Of a stretch of 64,000 nucleotides of DNA, positions 37,641-48,757 are shown piece after piece (position 1 is the stretch's first letter; the number at the start of each line of letters is the position of its first letter). The notes beneath the pieces are model-generated. The model saw nothing but the letters and a program-made list of their open reading frames with translations. It was not told where the DNA came from and made no database searches. Both the position numbers and the translations under genes were made by a program. The stretch comes from Colletotrichum lupini (taxonomy: Eukaryota; Ascomycota; Sordariomycetes; Glomerellales; Glomerellaceae), in NCBI RefSeq assembly GCF_023278565.1, contig NC_064672.1:1984001-2048000 (forward strand). The letters are read 5' to 3'.

Positions 37641-38433
37641 CTACTCTGGCTTCTGGCCGTAGACCACGTTACTTCGAAGTAGTTAGCATCGAGCTCGTCT
37701 TTTCCCAGGTCTCATCAGCCATCAAACTTACTAGTACAGCCAGGCATGAATCTTGGGATCTTTTAAATCCTTCCGAACACCAGCCAGCAAGACAAGGACC
37801 TCCTCCTTCGTCCATCCAAGAGCTCCGCAAAGAAGGCGCAGAGAGAAGCCTTCAAGGCCGTCCAATAGCTGGATCAACTCCAGCATCCCAATGTCTTTGA
37901 GATGAGGGTCCTTGGCCCATGGGCCAGCAGGGATCTTAAATGGTTGGTGGTGAATATTGACAAAACCGGTATTCTCACGCACAATACCTTCCAGCTTGGG
38001 TCCGATTTGCCCATCTCGGCCAAAGATTTTGCAGGCGTCCATGAAGAGGTCGACCCACCGCAGGAGCTCGGTGCCCTCGATTGTACCATCGTCGGAATAG
38101 ATCATAAAACTCCAGTCTTGGAACTCGGCCCAACCGCCAGGGTTCAAGTTGCTGCCGAATACTTAGAATAGCTCTAGCTTTAAGAAGCTAGGGGTATAGA
38201 GGTGGCTTACTCATAGACGCGCTTCACGTACTTTGGCCAGTCCGCGATGGACCCGCACATGTAACGGCTGAAAATGAAGTCATACTTATTTCCAAGCCAC
38301 TCGCTTTCAACGTCATCGATCTCGAATCTGACATTCGGCAGTACCCTTTACTTGGAGTTAGTACGTTGAGAGCCTTATTCTCCGATGAGATTTACCAAGC
38401 TGGCTGAATGGCGCTGAGATCGTTCCCGAGGAT
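37641..38433 (-). pseudogene. LaeA-like methyltransferase copy B, 3' half (exons 7-10)
   Basis: Exons on the minus strand: 38433-38396, 38345-38211, 38151-37732 and 37671-37641. They encode ILGNDLSAIQPAW, then NVRFEIDDVESEW, GPWAKDPHLKDIG and the C-terminus NVVYGQKPE. Exon lengths match copy A (38, 138, 420, 43) except for one codon lost in exon 8 and four lost at the end. Open frame and splice sites are intact in this half. The 5' half (exons 1-6) lies 9.5 kb away, at 47993-48757, beyond the Copia element that sits in intron 6. With that insertion and the damaged intron 5 donor, a full-length product is unlikely. Confidence 0.88.
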
Positions 38434-38449
38434 CTACTTTTGTATTAGC

Positions 38450-38454
38450 AAGTG
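38450..38454. repeat. Target site duplication (AAGTG), left copy
   Basis: AAGTG directly precedes the left LTR and is repeated at 47941-47945 directly after the right LTR. This is the 5-bp duplication expected from LTR-retrotransposon integration. Confidence 0.9.
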
Positions 38455-38636
38455 TGTCGTAATAGCTTTAACCATCCATGGCCTTACCGCACGTTACGTA
38501 ACCTTAGTTATATAATTACCGAGGCCTACTTCGCTCGCACCCTCTATATTAGAGCGAGCTTCGTATTTATTTCTTATTTCTAATAAATAACCGTTCTTTT
38601 TATATACGTTAATACCTTTATAATAACTTTATAATA
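38455..38636 (+). repeat. 5' LTR of Copia element 1
   Basis: 182 bp starting TGTCGT. It aligns without gaps to 47759-47940; the differences I compared are all C/T or G/A transitions. Confidence 0.92.
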
Positions 38637-41279
38637 ATTATAAGCTTAGCTCTAATTTAAACCCCTATATTTTTATTAAAAAGTTATTTCTTAGGGATTA
38701 TATTTTATTATATCCTTTTTTATAATATTATTTAACCCCTATTACGTTTATTAAGCTTATTCCTAAATAAATTAATATTTTTTAAAAAGATTATTAATAT
38801 TCTTAAATAAAAACTTAATTATTAGCGAGACTAACTTAAGTAATACTTTACTTTATAAATTAAGGCCCGGTTAAAAGACGTTTAGGACCTATTAAACCTA
38901 AACGACTTTATTTTTTTATTAAATTTATTTCTTTTTACTAAGTTTATTTTTTTAATTAAGGAGTATATTAAAATATAAAATACTACTTAAAATTAAATAC
39001 ATAAGACGGCTTTAATTAAATACTAATAAAGACTTAAGGAGTTTATTTAATAATAAACTAAATAGTTAAAAAATAAGATTATAATTAAACCCTTTATTAA
39101 AAACGATCGAATTAAGTAACTAATTACTCTAACGAAACTAAAAGCTATAATGATAAATTAAGTACGTTTTATTAAAAAATACGCCTCTTTTATTTAGTAA
39201 ACCGCTTTTAAAACGATCTTTTATTTATAAAAAAAAAGATTATATAAATTAATAAATCGCTAGATCTTTTTTATAATTATTTAAGAAATCTTAAAGAATA
39301 TAAAAAAGGAGCTTATTAATTCTTTAGATTACTCCTTTTATACTGTAATTAAGGTTCTTAAGTAAAAGTACGTACTAAGCGACTTTAGTTTATTTATAAT
39401 TATAAAAAAGGAATTTAACGCGGTTATAAATAGGGTAAACTCTAGTATTAGCTTATTAACTTGAATTAAAAACTTTTTTTTAATTTATTATTAAATAACA
39501 TAGCTTAAGCTATTTAAAGTCTAGGGGACCTTTATTTTAAAAACCTTTTTTTATATAACTATATATTATTTTATTTTAAATTAGTTTAATTAAGAGCTTA
39601 TTAAAATTATTAAACTAAAGTAAAAAAGAAAAGCGATTTTTAATATAAAATATTATACTAAGATTTTTAATAACTTTTTATATAAAAAGGTAATATATAA
39701 TAAAAGTTATAAACGAACTTTTATAATATTCGTAATACTAATAAGTTACTTAGATTCTTTTAAATAGAACAAAGCGACTCCTAACTCGTGTACTAACTAC
39801 TCCTATAAGGGGACCTATTATTAAAAACTAATAAACTATATAAAAATAGAGCTTATTTTAAATAAATAAAACGAAATTAGAATATATTTAACTAGGTACT
39901 AATAATACTTAAAAAATAATTTCTTATTTAAATTAAGAAAAGTATACTAACTTTTATATTAATCTTGTTTAAAAAGGCTAGATTTATATAAAACCCCCTT
40001 TTAAATAGAGTAATAATAACCAAGGTCGCTTTAAAAAAATAATTAAAACTAATAAACTAAATAATAAAAAGAACTCTAAGGGAACTTACCTTTTAAATAT
40101 AGTAATTATAATTATTAATATCGGTTTATTTCCTAAGCTAAGTATAGAAGTAAATAAGAATAATAATTTTATTATTTTCTTTATCCCCTTTACTAACTTA
40201 TACCTCTTTTTTAAGAGCATAGTTATAAATAGTTACGGTATTATTTACTTTATTAATAACTAATTACTTTTAGAACTAGATTCTATTTAATAAAATAATA
40301 GCTCGGAGAATATAGATTTTAAAACGGCTTTTTATTTTATTATTATTAAGAGAACGAGGATTATATATAATATTTTTATAAAACTAAAGGGGCCTAGGAT
40401 AGAGTATTTTACTTTTTATAATATCGGTTTTATTAAGAACTTTTATATAAATATCGTATTAAAAGCTCTTTTTTAAAAAACTAGTATTTAGTACTTAGGT
40501 TTTAATTATACCCTTTAGTTTAGTAATAAATCTAAGAACGTTATTATTAAATAGCTTAAGAAAAAGGTTAATTTAGTCTTTTTAAAATATAAGCCCTATT
40601 CGTCCTATTTTCTATTTAAAAGTTAGTTTTTATTTATTAATATAATTTTAATATATAGCGCTTAGTACCTACGTTCTTTATATTAATTAAGGAATAACTA
40701 ATTAAATATAGCCTAGTTTTAGTATTTTAAATTTAAATATCTCGCGTTAATAATACTTAAAAAGCTCGTTTTAATTACTTAGGGAGTAAGGATTAAAAAA
40801 CTAAGCTATTTAGAATATTAATACTATATAACTACTTATATAAAATAAGTTATTTTATAACGTACTTTAAAACGGAAAGTAACTTAACTTTATTATAAAA
40901 TCTTATAAGACCTCTTTAATTACTTACTAACTTATAAACAAAATAAGTAGCTAATATTAATTAAAAACGAGTATTTAAGTAAGATTCTTATTTTTTTATG
41001 AGTTATAAAAACTTATAATATAATATTTAAAATCTTATACTCTTTTAAATAATAAGTACGTATATAAAAGGGCGTAGCTATTTATAAGATTTAATAAAAC
41101 GTAGAACGTATAATAATCGTAATTAATAATAAAACTCGTTTTTAAATATAAATACGGGAGCTAGGAATAGACTTAAAGACTACTTTTTTATATATAAAAA
41201 AACCGAACGGAAAAGGGGAACGAGCTAGTTAAGAAATTATTAATAAAGCGATTAATATAATATTAATAACTAACTTACT

Positions 41280-41660
41280 AAACGAACTCTAAGTAAAAGC
41301 TATATTAACTATAGCCTACTTATATAATATTAGCCCTAAGTAACGTACTAACTAGCTATTACTAATTTAAATTAAAAAAGTCTAGTTCGTTTATTATTTT
41401 AAATAATAATAACCGATAAATATATTAAAACTCGCTTACGATCTACGTCCTTATTAAAAATAAATATACGTATATAATTATAGAGCGTACTTTTTTAAAA
41501 AGGATTATAAAAAAAGAATCGATAAGAGACGCTTTAAAATAAAATAGAGAGGATATATTAAGTACTTTATAAGTTATATACTAAATACTTATAACTTATA
41601 TAAGATCTAAATCCCCTTACTTTTAAAAATTATTATTACTTAAAATATAACGTTTAATAA
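41280..41660 (+). pseudogene. Decayed Copia integrase C-terminal region
   Basis: Plus-strand translation in one frame, with several stops, shows the order of a Copia integrase tail (YRAYFFKKDY, then IDKRRFKIK, then a YIKYFISYI block and a terminal NITF). It is not functional. Confidence 0.65.
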
Positions 41661-42599
41661 AATAGCTTTTTATTTAAAAAATAATACTAAAACCGTAATT
41701 TGTTTACTTAAATCGAGGGCTATAGTAAATAAGATTTAATAACTATTTATAATAATTAAACTTAAGCTTTAATTACTTAGAATTATAAATCAAAAAGAGG
41801 CCGTATTAATTAATAATAAAAAGTAACTATTACTACTTATACTCGTTTTATAAAAAATAAATAAAGTTATAAAAAAGCTTAGTTCGTTTTTAAATAAACA
41901 AAATAAGTAGTTATTTATTTTTAAACTAACCCTAGATTTTAAAAATTTAGAATTAAATATAAACCTTACTTAGCTAACTAAAGTTATAAATAAGGCCGTA
42001 AGGGAAGTCGATCCTTTTATTAAAAAGATTAAAAATATAATATATATATAAATAAAAATAAAGACTTTTTAAAGCTTTTATAAAGAGGATTTTTTTATTT
42101 AATTAGACCCCGATAAACCTTTTTAATAAATAAGCTTATATTAAGAAATAAAAATAATAAACAACCTAGTTAATAACTTTAATATAGTTAATATATATAG
42201 TTAAGAAGAGGACGGGTATATTAAATAAAACTAAAGGTTAAAAAACTAATTATTAAAAATATTTATTTAAAACCCGAGTTAATAAGAATAACTCGGGTAG
42301 TACTCTTTTTATACTTAAGTAAAAAAAGACTAGGACTCCTTTTTTAATATATATATATTTAATTAGTAAAAAACGGTTAACGAGGTAACTTAGGAATATT
42401 AGACGCTATATTATTATATTTATATTATAATTAATAAAACGAAGTACGTTCTACTAACTATAGTCTAATTTAACTAAATTTATATAGATTAATTAATTAT
42501 TTTTTTAAAAAAATAAAAAGATATTCTTAAAATATTAAAACCTTTAAGAAGTTAATTTATAAAAGTAATATAATTAAAAATCTAAAAGCTAAAAGAAAT

Positions 42600-43424
42600 A
42601 AATACTTAAAAAGTAGTTAATAGAGCGTTAGTTATTTTTAAGCTAATATTCTTTAAATAAGTATTTAATTATAAGCTAAATAGTAATAATTACCTCGATC
42701 GCTATAAAACGAAAATTTACGTTAGGGGGGACCTTTAAAAATAATACCCCCTAAAAAAGACTTACGTAGCGACGCTAATTATTAAGATATTTAAAAATAA
42801 CTATAGCTATTACTATTTAATTTAATTTAAAAATCTATTAATATAATATTATAAACGCTTTTTTAAATATAATTTAAAAGCTAAGTAACCCCCTTATTAT
42901 TTACGAGTTTTTAAATAACTTTTATAGGCTAGGAATATATATTAAACTCGAGCGGGCCTTATATAGCGCTCGTAACGCTTTATTATTATAATACGAAGAA
43001 CTAGCGTTAATTTTTAAAAATCTAGGTCTCTTATTTACGAGCGAGGACCCGTACTTATTTTAAAATTTTATTAAAAAGGTCCTAGTTCTTTTTTATATAA
43101 ACGATATCTTTATTTTTTATTATAAAAACTACGTTTATAAGGCTAGTTAAGTAACTAAGGGACTTAAAAAAAAGTATAAAATAAAAAACTAAGGGCTAGT
43201 TTCGTAATATTTTAAAATAAGGGTTATTTATAATTAACTAAATAAAAAGATTTATTTAGTTTATAATTAGTATTTTAAGAGAGTAATTAAAAAGTTCGAT
43301 CTTATTAACTTTATTACTCTTATAACCTCTTTATTAATAATCCTAATTAAAAAAAGCCTAGAAATTATATCCCTAAATAAGACTAAGTTTTTTTAAAAAA
43401 AGGTTAGATCGATATTATATATAG
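42600..43424 (+). pseudogene. Decayed Copia reverse transcriptase
   Basis: The relic includes the LFYINDIFIFY block (YIND at 43094-43105) followed by a KKFDLINF-type segment typical of the Copia RT C-terminus. The second active-site Asp codon remains and the first reads Asn, consistent with G-to-A. The nested pogo element cuts it off from the RNase H region at 43427. Confidence 0.75.
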
Positions 43425-43426
43425 TA

Positions 43427-45296
43427 AGTCGACCCACCCCCTTTTAGCCACCCCATTTCTCTATCCCAGCTACTATATTAAAACCCTACCCACGATTTTC
43501 AAACTACTATAAAAATTACAAAAATCGTCTAAATATAATTCTTTTTTATATACTTATTTATCGATATATAATAGTCTCGTATACCAAAAATGAAGTTATT
43601 CGGGCTCTTAAGGCTATTAAAAGAGGTCTCTTAGTTAATCGGGCCTCGATTAAGTTCGGAGTTCTAAGGTTAACTCTTTATAACCGTAAGAAAGGCTATT
43701 AGACGAGGGTAATAGTATTTATAAACCTCTAGAGGCTTCCTTTATAATAAGAAGACTAGCTAGCCTAGTAGGTTCGTATTTAGTATAATCTAGGCGTTAT
43801 ACTAACTTACGAATAGCTTATAGAATTCGCTAAGTAAGTTCTAAGATCTTAGGGGGATATAAATCCTCTTAAAAAGAGATAGATAGACGCTTTTTTAAGG
43901 AAGAACTTATTAATTAAGGTCTAGAGAAGTCGTACTATCGATTCGAGGTGTTTAAATAGGGCTACTATTAATATAATTAAGTTATAGTTTAGATTACTTA
44001 ATATACTAAAGATTAGCGATATTAAATAGGCTAATAGGTATAATATAGATAAGACTAGTATCCTAGAGGGTAAGGGATTTAATAGCCTAGTTTTAAGTAA
44101 AGTAGAGACTATAATAGTATAAAAAAAAGAGCCTAGTTCGCGTACTTAAGTATTTATAATTAAGTATATCTCTGCTAATAGTCGAGCTATTAAACTACTA
44201 GTTATATATAAAGGAAAGTCGGTATAATAATAGTAGTTTCTACTTAAACTTAACCCTTATGCTAGTTAGGAGTTTATAGTAATAAATAATAGCTAGACGA
44301 TCGATAAGACTGCCCTTAAGTAGTTAAAAATAGTGTTCTTACTATAGACTAAGACCCCCCCCCTTAGGGGGCTTAGTATATTTAATAAGCCTCGACTATT
44401 AGTTTTAGATAGCTATAGGAGTTATATAACAACAGAATTTATATAAGAATACTATAGAAATAACGTCTACTTACTATTTTTATTACTATATACTTCTTAT
44501 ATCCTCTAGCCGTTAGATATAGCTATTTTTAGACCTATTAAGTCTAAGTATAAGAAGGAGCTTAGTAAGGAGGACATAGTAAATAATTCTATTATCCTTA
44601 AAAAGCGGTACTTCTTAAGCTACTACTAAAAAGCTCGTTTAGCTAGTCTAACGTCGTTAAATATACGAAGTAAATAGAAAGTAACTAGACTATATCCCCC
44701 TAATATAGCTAGACTACTTACTAATCTAATAGTCCTACCTAACTTAGTTATACTAACTAAAAAGACTATAAATACTAAGTAAGTAACTAGCAATATTAAA
44801 AAAGCTATTAACTAAGTATTAGCGGCGTTTATTATTAACTAGTTAATACTTAAGAAGGCTAGCGAGCTCTGCGATTAGTTAAAGTTATTTATAGAGCTTA
44901 GTCTAGACTATAATACTTAACAACTACTATTTAGAAAGGTAAAAAAGGTATTTAGCGAGCAGGCCTACTATCTAATAGTATCTTAATACTATATTCGAGT
45001 TTTAGAAACTAAAGTTAACTAATTAAGGCCGCGGAAAAAGAAGAGTATATTAATAGACCTAAACACTAAGTTCGCGAATATTTAGGATATATAAAGAGCT
45101 TAAGAGGACTTTAGTAACCGTTTAGTTAGTCCTAGTTAACTCGTAGGGGTCGAATTACTTAGGGAGAATAATAACTATATTATTATAGTAGTAGAAAATA
45201 GTTAATTATTTAAGTATAGTTAGTAGCGATATTTTAATACTATGTTTTAATAGGGTGGCCAAAAGGGGGGGGTGGCCAAAAGGGGGTAGGTCGACT
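43427..45296 (+). mobile_element. Nested pogo/Fot1-type DNA transposon, RIP-degraded
   Basis: A 1,870-bp element starting AGTCGACCCACC and ending with the inverse GGTCGACT, flanked by TA at 43425-43426 and 45297-45298. The terminal inverted repeats are about 28 bp and imperfect. The right one carries a partial tandem duplication of GGGTGGCCAAAAGGGG. Size, TA target and AGTC-type ends match Fot1-like (pogo superfamily) elements. The internal plus-strand relic shows an N-terminal psq-type helix-turn-helix and a DDE domain. It inserted into Copia element 1 between RT and RNase H. Confidence 0.9.
43590..45230 (+). pseudogene. Decayed pogo/Fot1-type DDE transposase
   Basis: Relic of a single long frame. 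Recognisable pieces are a psq-like helix-turn-helix near 43.6 kb (RGLLVNRASIKFG), a YNIDK segment where an Asp-Glu is expected near 44.04 kb, and a DDE_1 block near 44.4-44.56 kb (LVLDSYRSYITTEF, then LYTSYILQPLDIAIF). Many stops and an Asp-Glu to Asp-Lys change are consistent with RIP transitions. It is inactive. Confidence 0.8.
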
Positions 45297-45298
45297 TA

Positions 45299-45950
45299 AT
45301 TATAATTCGGCTTAACGTTACTTTTATATATATTTTACTTTTTTAGTTCTTAATAAACCCGTCTCGTTAGTATTATTTTATTATAAATTAGGTTATATAA
45401 TATTTGTTTTATATATAATACTTAGTAATATACTTCGGGATCTCGAGGAGTAATTAAGTATTATTAATTATAAATAATACTTTATTTATAAATAATAAAA
45501 AGACCTAAAAATCTTCGTAGGGTTTTATAATTTCTCTTTTTAATAGCCTTATTTAATAAAAAGTAGCTTATTAGAATATAATAACTATATCGATTATAAA
45601 AACTAAATTACTAAGCTTAGAATATATAATTAAAAAAATACTCGTTCTTAAATACCTTTTTAAAAATATTTTACTCGAGCTCGGTAATATATAAAAAGTA
45701 TATTATAATAATCATTAAATAATTAAACTCGTAATAAAAAAAGGGGAACGTATTTTAACTTACCTACGCTATATTAATATTTAAAATATATAATTATAAT
45801 AAAAGTATTTAAGAGGCTTATTTTAAGTAGTTTATATATTAATAAATAAAATACCAACTAACGGTTTTATACAGAACTTTTTTAAAATAAAGTTCGAGTA
45901 CTTCGTATTACTTTTAAATATAAAAAATATATAAAAAATAATTATATTAA
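45299..45950 (+). pseudogene. Decayed Copia RNase H region (continuation of element 1)
   Basis: After the pogo element the Copia frame resumes, with a weak RNase H-like pattern (a segment ending LFNKK followed by LIRI, and IELL-like pieces) broken by stops. It is assigned mainly by position downstream of the RT. Confidence 0.5.
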
Positions 45951-46826
45951 ATAAGGGGACGTTTAAAAAGTAATAAAACGGCCCGGGGGGCCCGGTTTTT
46001 AATTAAAAAACGTAGTTTATAACTAAGGAGTATAAAGTCGCTCTAGCGACCTTATTAAGTTCTTTAAAAAGAGGCTATTTATTTAAAAAAGTAAGTATAT
46101 ATTTATTTAAAAAAGACTTAAACGCGGGCTATATATTTAAAAAGATATATAAATTAATAAAAATATTAATTTTAATTTAGATATTATTTATTTTTATAAA
46201 TAAAGTAGCTAATATTATTACGTTTTTAATAGGTTTTTTTAATAATACTTTTAATATAAAGAGAGTACTTATAAACGCTTTTTTTATTAAGGCTTTATTT
46301 ATATAAACCCCCTTACCCTTTCCCTTATTTAAAAAATTATTATATTTAAGGGCCTTATATAACGCTACTATTATATAAGTTAAGGTCTATATATTAAGTT
46401 ATAAATAATAAATAAAACGAGGACGGCTTAGAATATATTTTATAAAATATAAATAGTTTTATATTAATAATTATAGCTATTACTAACTTTTTTATTACCT
46501 CTTACTTAAAATATAAGAACTTTATACTTAAGAACCGTATATACTTTTTAAAAATAGGGGCATAACCTAATTTTTTATAAGTTTAGTAGCATTAGTATTT
46601 ATTATTAATATACGAACTTAAGAAGTACGTATTATTTAAACAGTTACTAAGGGCGCTTTTAATATATTTAAAATATTTATAAATAAATAGGGGAAGTAAA
46701 AGTATTAGTTTATAATAAACTTTAATACTAAGAATAGTACTAAAAAGGTCTATTATTAAAAATTAGTTTTATAAATAATAATAATTAAAAAAGTATTATA
46801 TATATAATTAACTATTTTATACTCTT

Positions 46827-47025
46827 TAAAAAGAAGCGAGGGAGGGGGCTATAAACTTATTTTACTTTTTTAATTTTTTTAAAAAAAGTCTTTTTTTTTT
46901 CTTTTTTTTTTTAAAAAGAGGTAAGGGAGGGGGCTATAAACCCTTTTTATTTATACCGTCCTCTTAAAAAACGAGGACGTTTTTTTAATTTTTAAAAGGG
47001 AGTAAGGGAGGGGATTATAAACCCT
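46827..47025 (+). repeat. Three imperfect G-rich direct repeats
   Basis: GGGAGGGGGCTATAAAC and variants occur three times at a period of about 83 bp (near 46840, 46915 and 46997), separated by T-rich spacers, within the unexplained tail of Copia element 1. Confidence 0.7.
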
Positions 47026-47758
47026 CTTTACTTTTATTACTTTCCTAAATAACTTATTTAATTATAAAGCCGCTACTTATTTAATAAAATAATTAAATTA
47101 ATATTAAATAAACGAGGCTATATTATAATTAAAATATAAAATAAGGGAATATTACTTATTTATTTTAAGCTCGTAAGGGGGGCTAGGGGAGCTACTACTC
47201 TTTTTTAAAACTATAGCTTCGTATTTATATTTTTTAATCTTTTATATTATAATAATACGAGCGTAGTTTCTAATTAATTATTTTAATAATATTTAAATAA
47301 AAACGATATTATTAATAAAAATCCTTTTTTAATAATATACATGTATAAGAACGCGAGTATAAAAATAAAAAGTAAGGGTATATACGTATAATAATAATAT
47401 AAATATAAGTTAAAGAGAGAAGGAAAATTAGTATTATAAATAGTAGCAAGAAATTTATATATTTATTACCCTTAATTTATAAGTTGATTATTTAATTAAT
47501 AAAAAGCCGTCTTTTAGTTATACTTTTTATTAATAATATAATTTTAAAATTATTTAAAATAACGAATATAGAGGTTAATTTATAATTAATTTACCCCTTA
47601 TTTATAACTCTATACGTAGACCGATTTACTCTATAATTCCTTTTATAAATAGATTCTTATATATTAATATTTAGTTTTCTATTTTTAACAAACCTTTTTA
47701 TAACGATACGGGTAATTAGGCGCGCTTTTTTTTAAATATATATTTATTTAAGAGGGTA

Positions 47759-47940
47759 TATTATAATAGCTTTAATTATTTATAGCCTTATTATATATTA
47801 TATAACCTCGGTTATATAATTACTAAGGCCTACTTTACTTATACCCTCTATATTAAAGCAAGCTTTATACCTATTTCCTATTTTTAATAAATAACCGTTC
47901 TCTTTATATACGTCGATGCCCCTATAGTGACTCTATAACA
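47759..47940 (+). repeat. 3' LTR of Copia element 1
   Basis: 182 bp ending CTCTATAACA. Its first bases read TATTAT instead of TGTCGT, all transitions relative to the left LTR. A short purine tract (AAGAGGG) lies just upstream, as expected for a polypurine tract. Confidence 0.92.
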
Positions 47941-47945
47941 AAGTG
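47941..47945. repeat. Target site duplication (AAGTG), right copy
   Basis: Matches 38450-38454. Confidence 0.9.
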
Positions 47946-47992
47946 CTTATTATGGGCATGGATGCCTGGGTAGTATTAAATAACATATATAC

Positions 47993-48757
47993 CTCCGCAT
48001 TGGGATACTTGTTACCTATTTCAATGGCCCCTGAAGTTGTCAGTCTTCTTTATAGCGACTAGGAATTTTGATGCTGTGTTATAAATGCCTGTTCCTGTGC
48101 CGACATCAAGGACCCTATGCATTTTTGTCTCATCTACCGGAGCCAAGAACAGTTTGTTTCCGACTGTCCTCGTCAATAGCGCATGGCAAAAGTCCAGTCG
48201 GTCCATCTCGCTCTGATTATCACAGCAATTAGTTTCATCTGCCAGAAGCCATCACATCGCTTTTATGGTTTACTTCATCGTTGGGCAGGATATAAGCTTG
48301 AGAGAACAGTCAGTCGGGTTCCAAGAATGCTGTGTTGGTAGTAGCATACATCCGGATCGAAACGAATGGTAACGACGGCCATGCTCGGTGGGGTAGTCAA
48401 GGACGGACGAGGATAAGGATGCGGTGTACGAGGAGCTACAGAATTAGGTCGATTCTACGATGGAGGAATGGGCCCATCTTGGGGCAAGACGTCGCACACA
48501 TTCTATCGTCAATGGTAGACGCGTTGTCCTGGCGGGTTTAGATGTCAGTGTATGCGCAGTAAGCAAAGACTTCGACCGTCACGCACCGATTCGCCATCAT
48601 CGATTGCGATATCAGCCTCCAGGTCAGTGGCTCCAGCGGGGAACAACCCAGCTGCGTCCGACGGAGTCTTGGTCTTCGAGGGAGATCTGGCCGACTGCGG
48701 AGATTGTGCCGCAGGCGATCCTGCCGGCGGCGTAGGTTTCGAGGTTGATTCGGCCAT
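47993..48757 (-). pseudogene. LaeA-like methyltransferase copy B, 5' half (exons 1-6)
   Basis: Exons on the minus strand: 48757-48587, 48528-48500, 48435-48350, 48296-48274, 48212-48083 and 48030-47993. Exons 2-6 have exactly the lengths of copy A (29, 86, 23, 130, 38). The start is ATG 48757; exon 1 encodes a shorter Pro/Ser/Ala-rich tail. The SAM motif LDVGTGTGI ends exon 5. The base pair that should be the GT donor of intron 5 reads AT (48082-48081), so splicing should fail and readthrough meets a stop after about 15 codons. Exon 6 reads AIEIGNKYPNAE, where copy A has AVEMGDLFPNAE; ATA for Met and AAC for Asp are G-to-A changes. Intron 6 continues into the Copia element. Confidence 0.88.

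Larger units (their letters stand above)
38455..47940 (+). mobile_element. Ty1/Copia LTR retrotransposon 1, RIP-degraded, with nested pogo element
   Basis: A 9,486-bp element bounded by two 182-bp direct LTRs and a 5-bp target duplication. Net of the nested 1,870-bp DNA transposon it is about 7.6 kb. Translated relics in Copia order on the plus strand (integrase, then reverse transcriptase, then RNase H) set the family and orientation. The integrase C-terminal end is at about 41.28-41.66 kb. Reverse transcriptase is at about 42.6-43.4 kb with YIND at 43094-43105, where Copia normally has YVDD. RNase H-like sequence lies at about 45.3-45.95 kb. All frames are riddled with stops; CA and TG dinucleotides are very rare and TA is abundant, which is the RIP signature. 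About 1.8 kb between RNase H and the right LTR is unexplained. Confidence 0.92.

Noticed and set aside
46827..47025. CRISPR-like spaced repeats
   Set aside because: There are three imperfect repeats in a eukaryotic retroelement tail, so a prokaryotic CRISPR array is not plausible.
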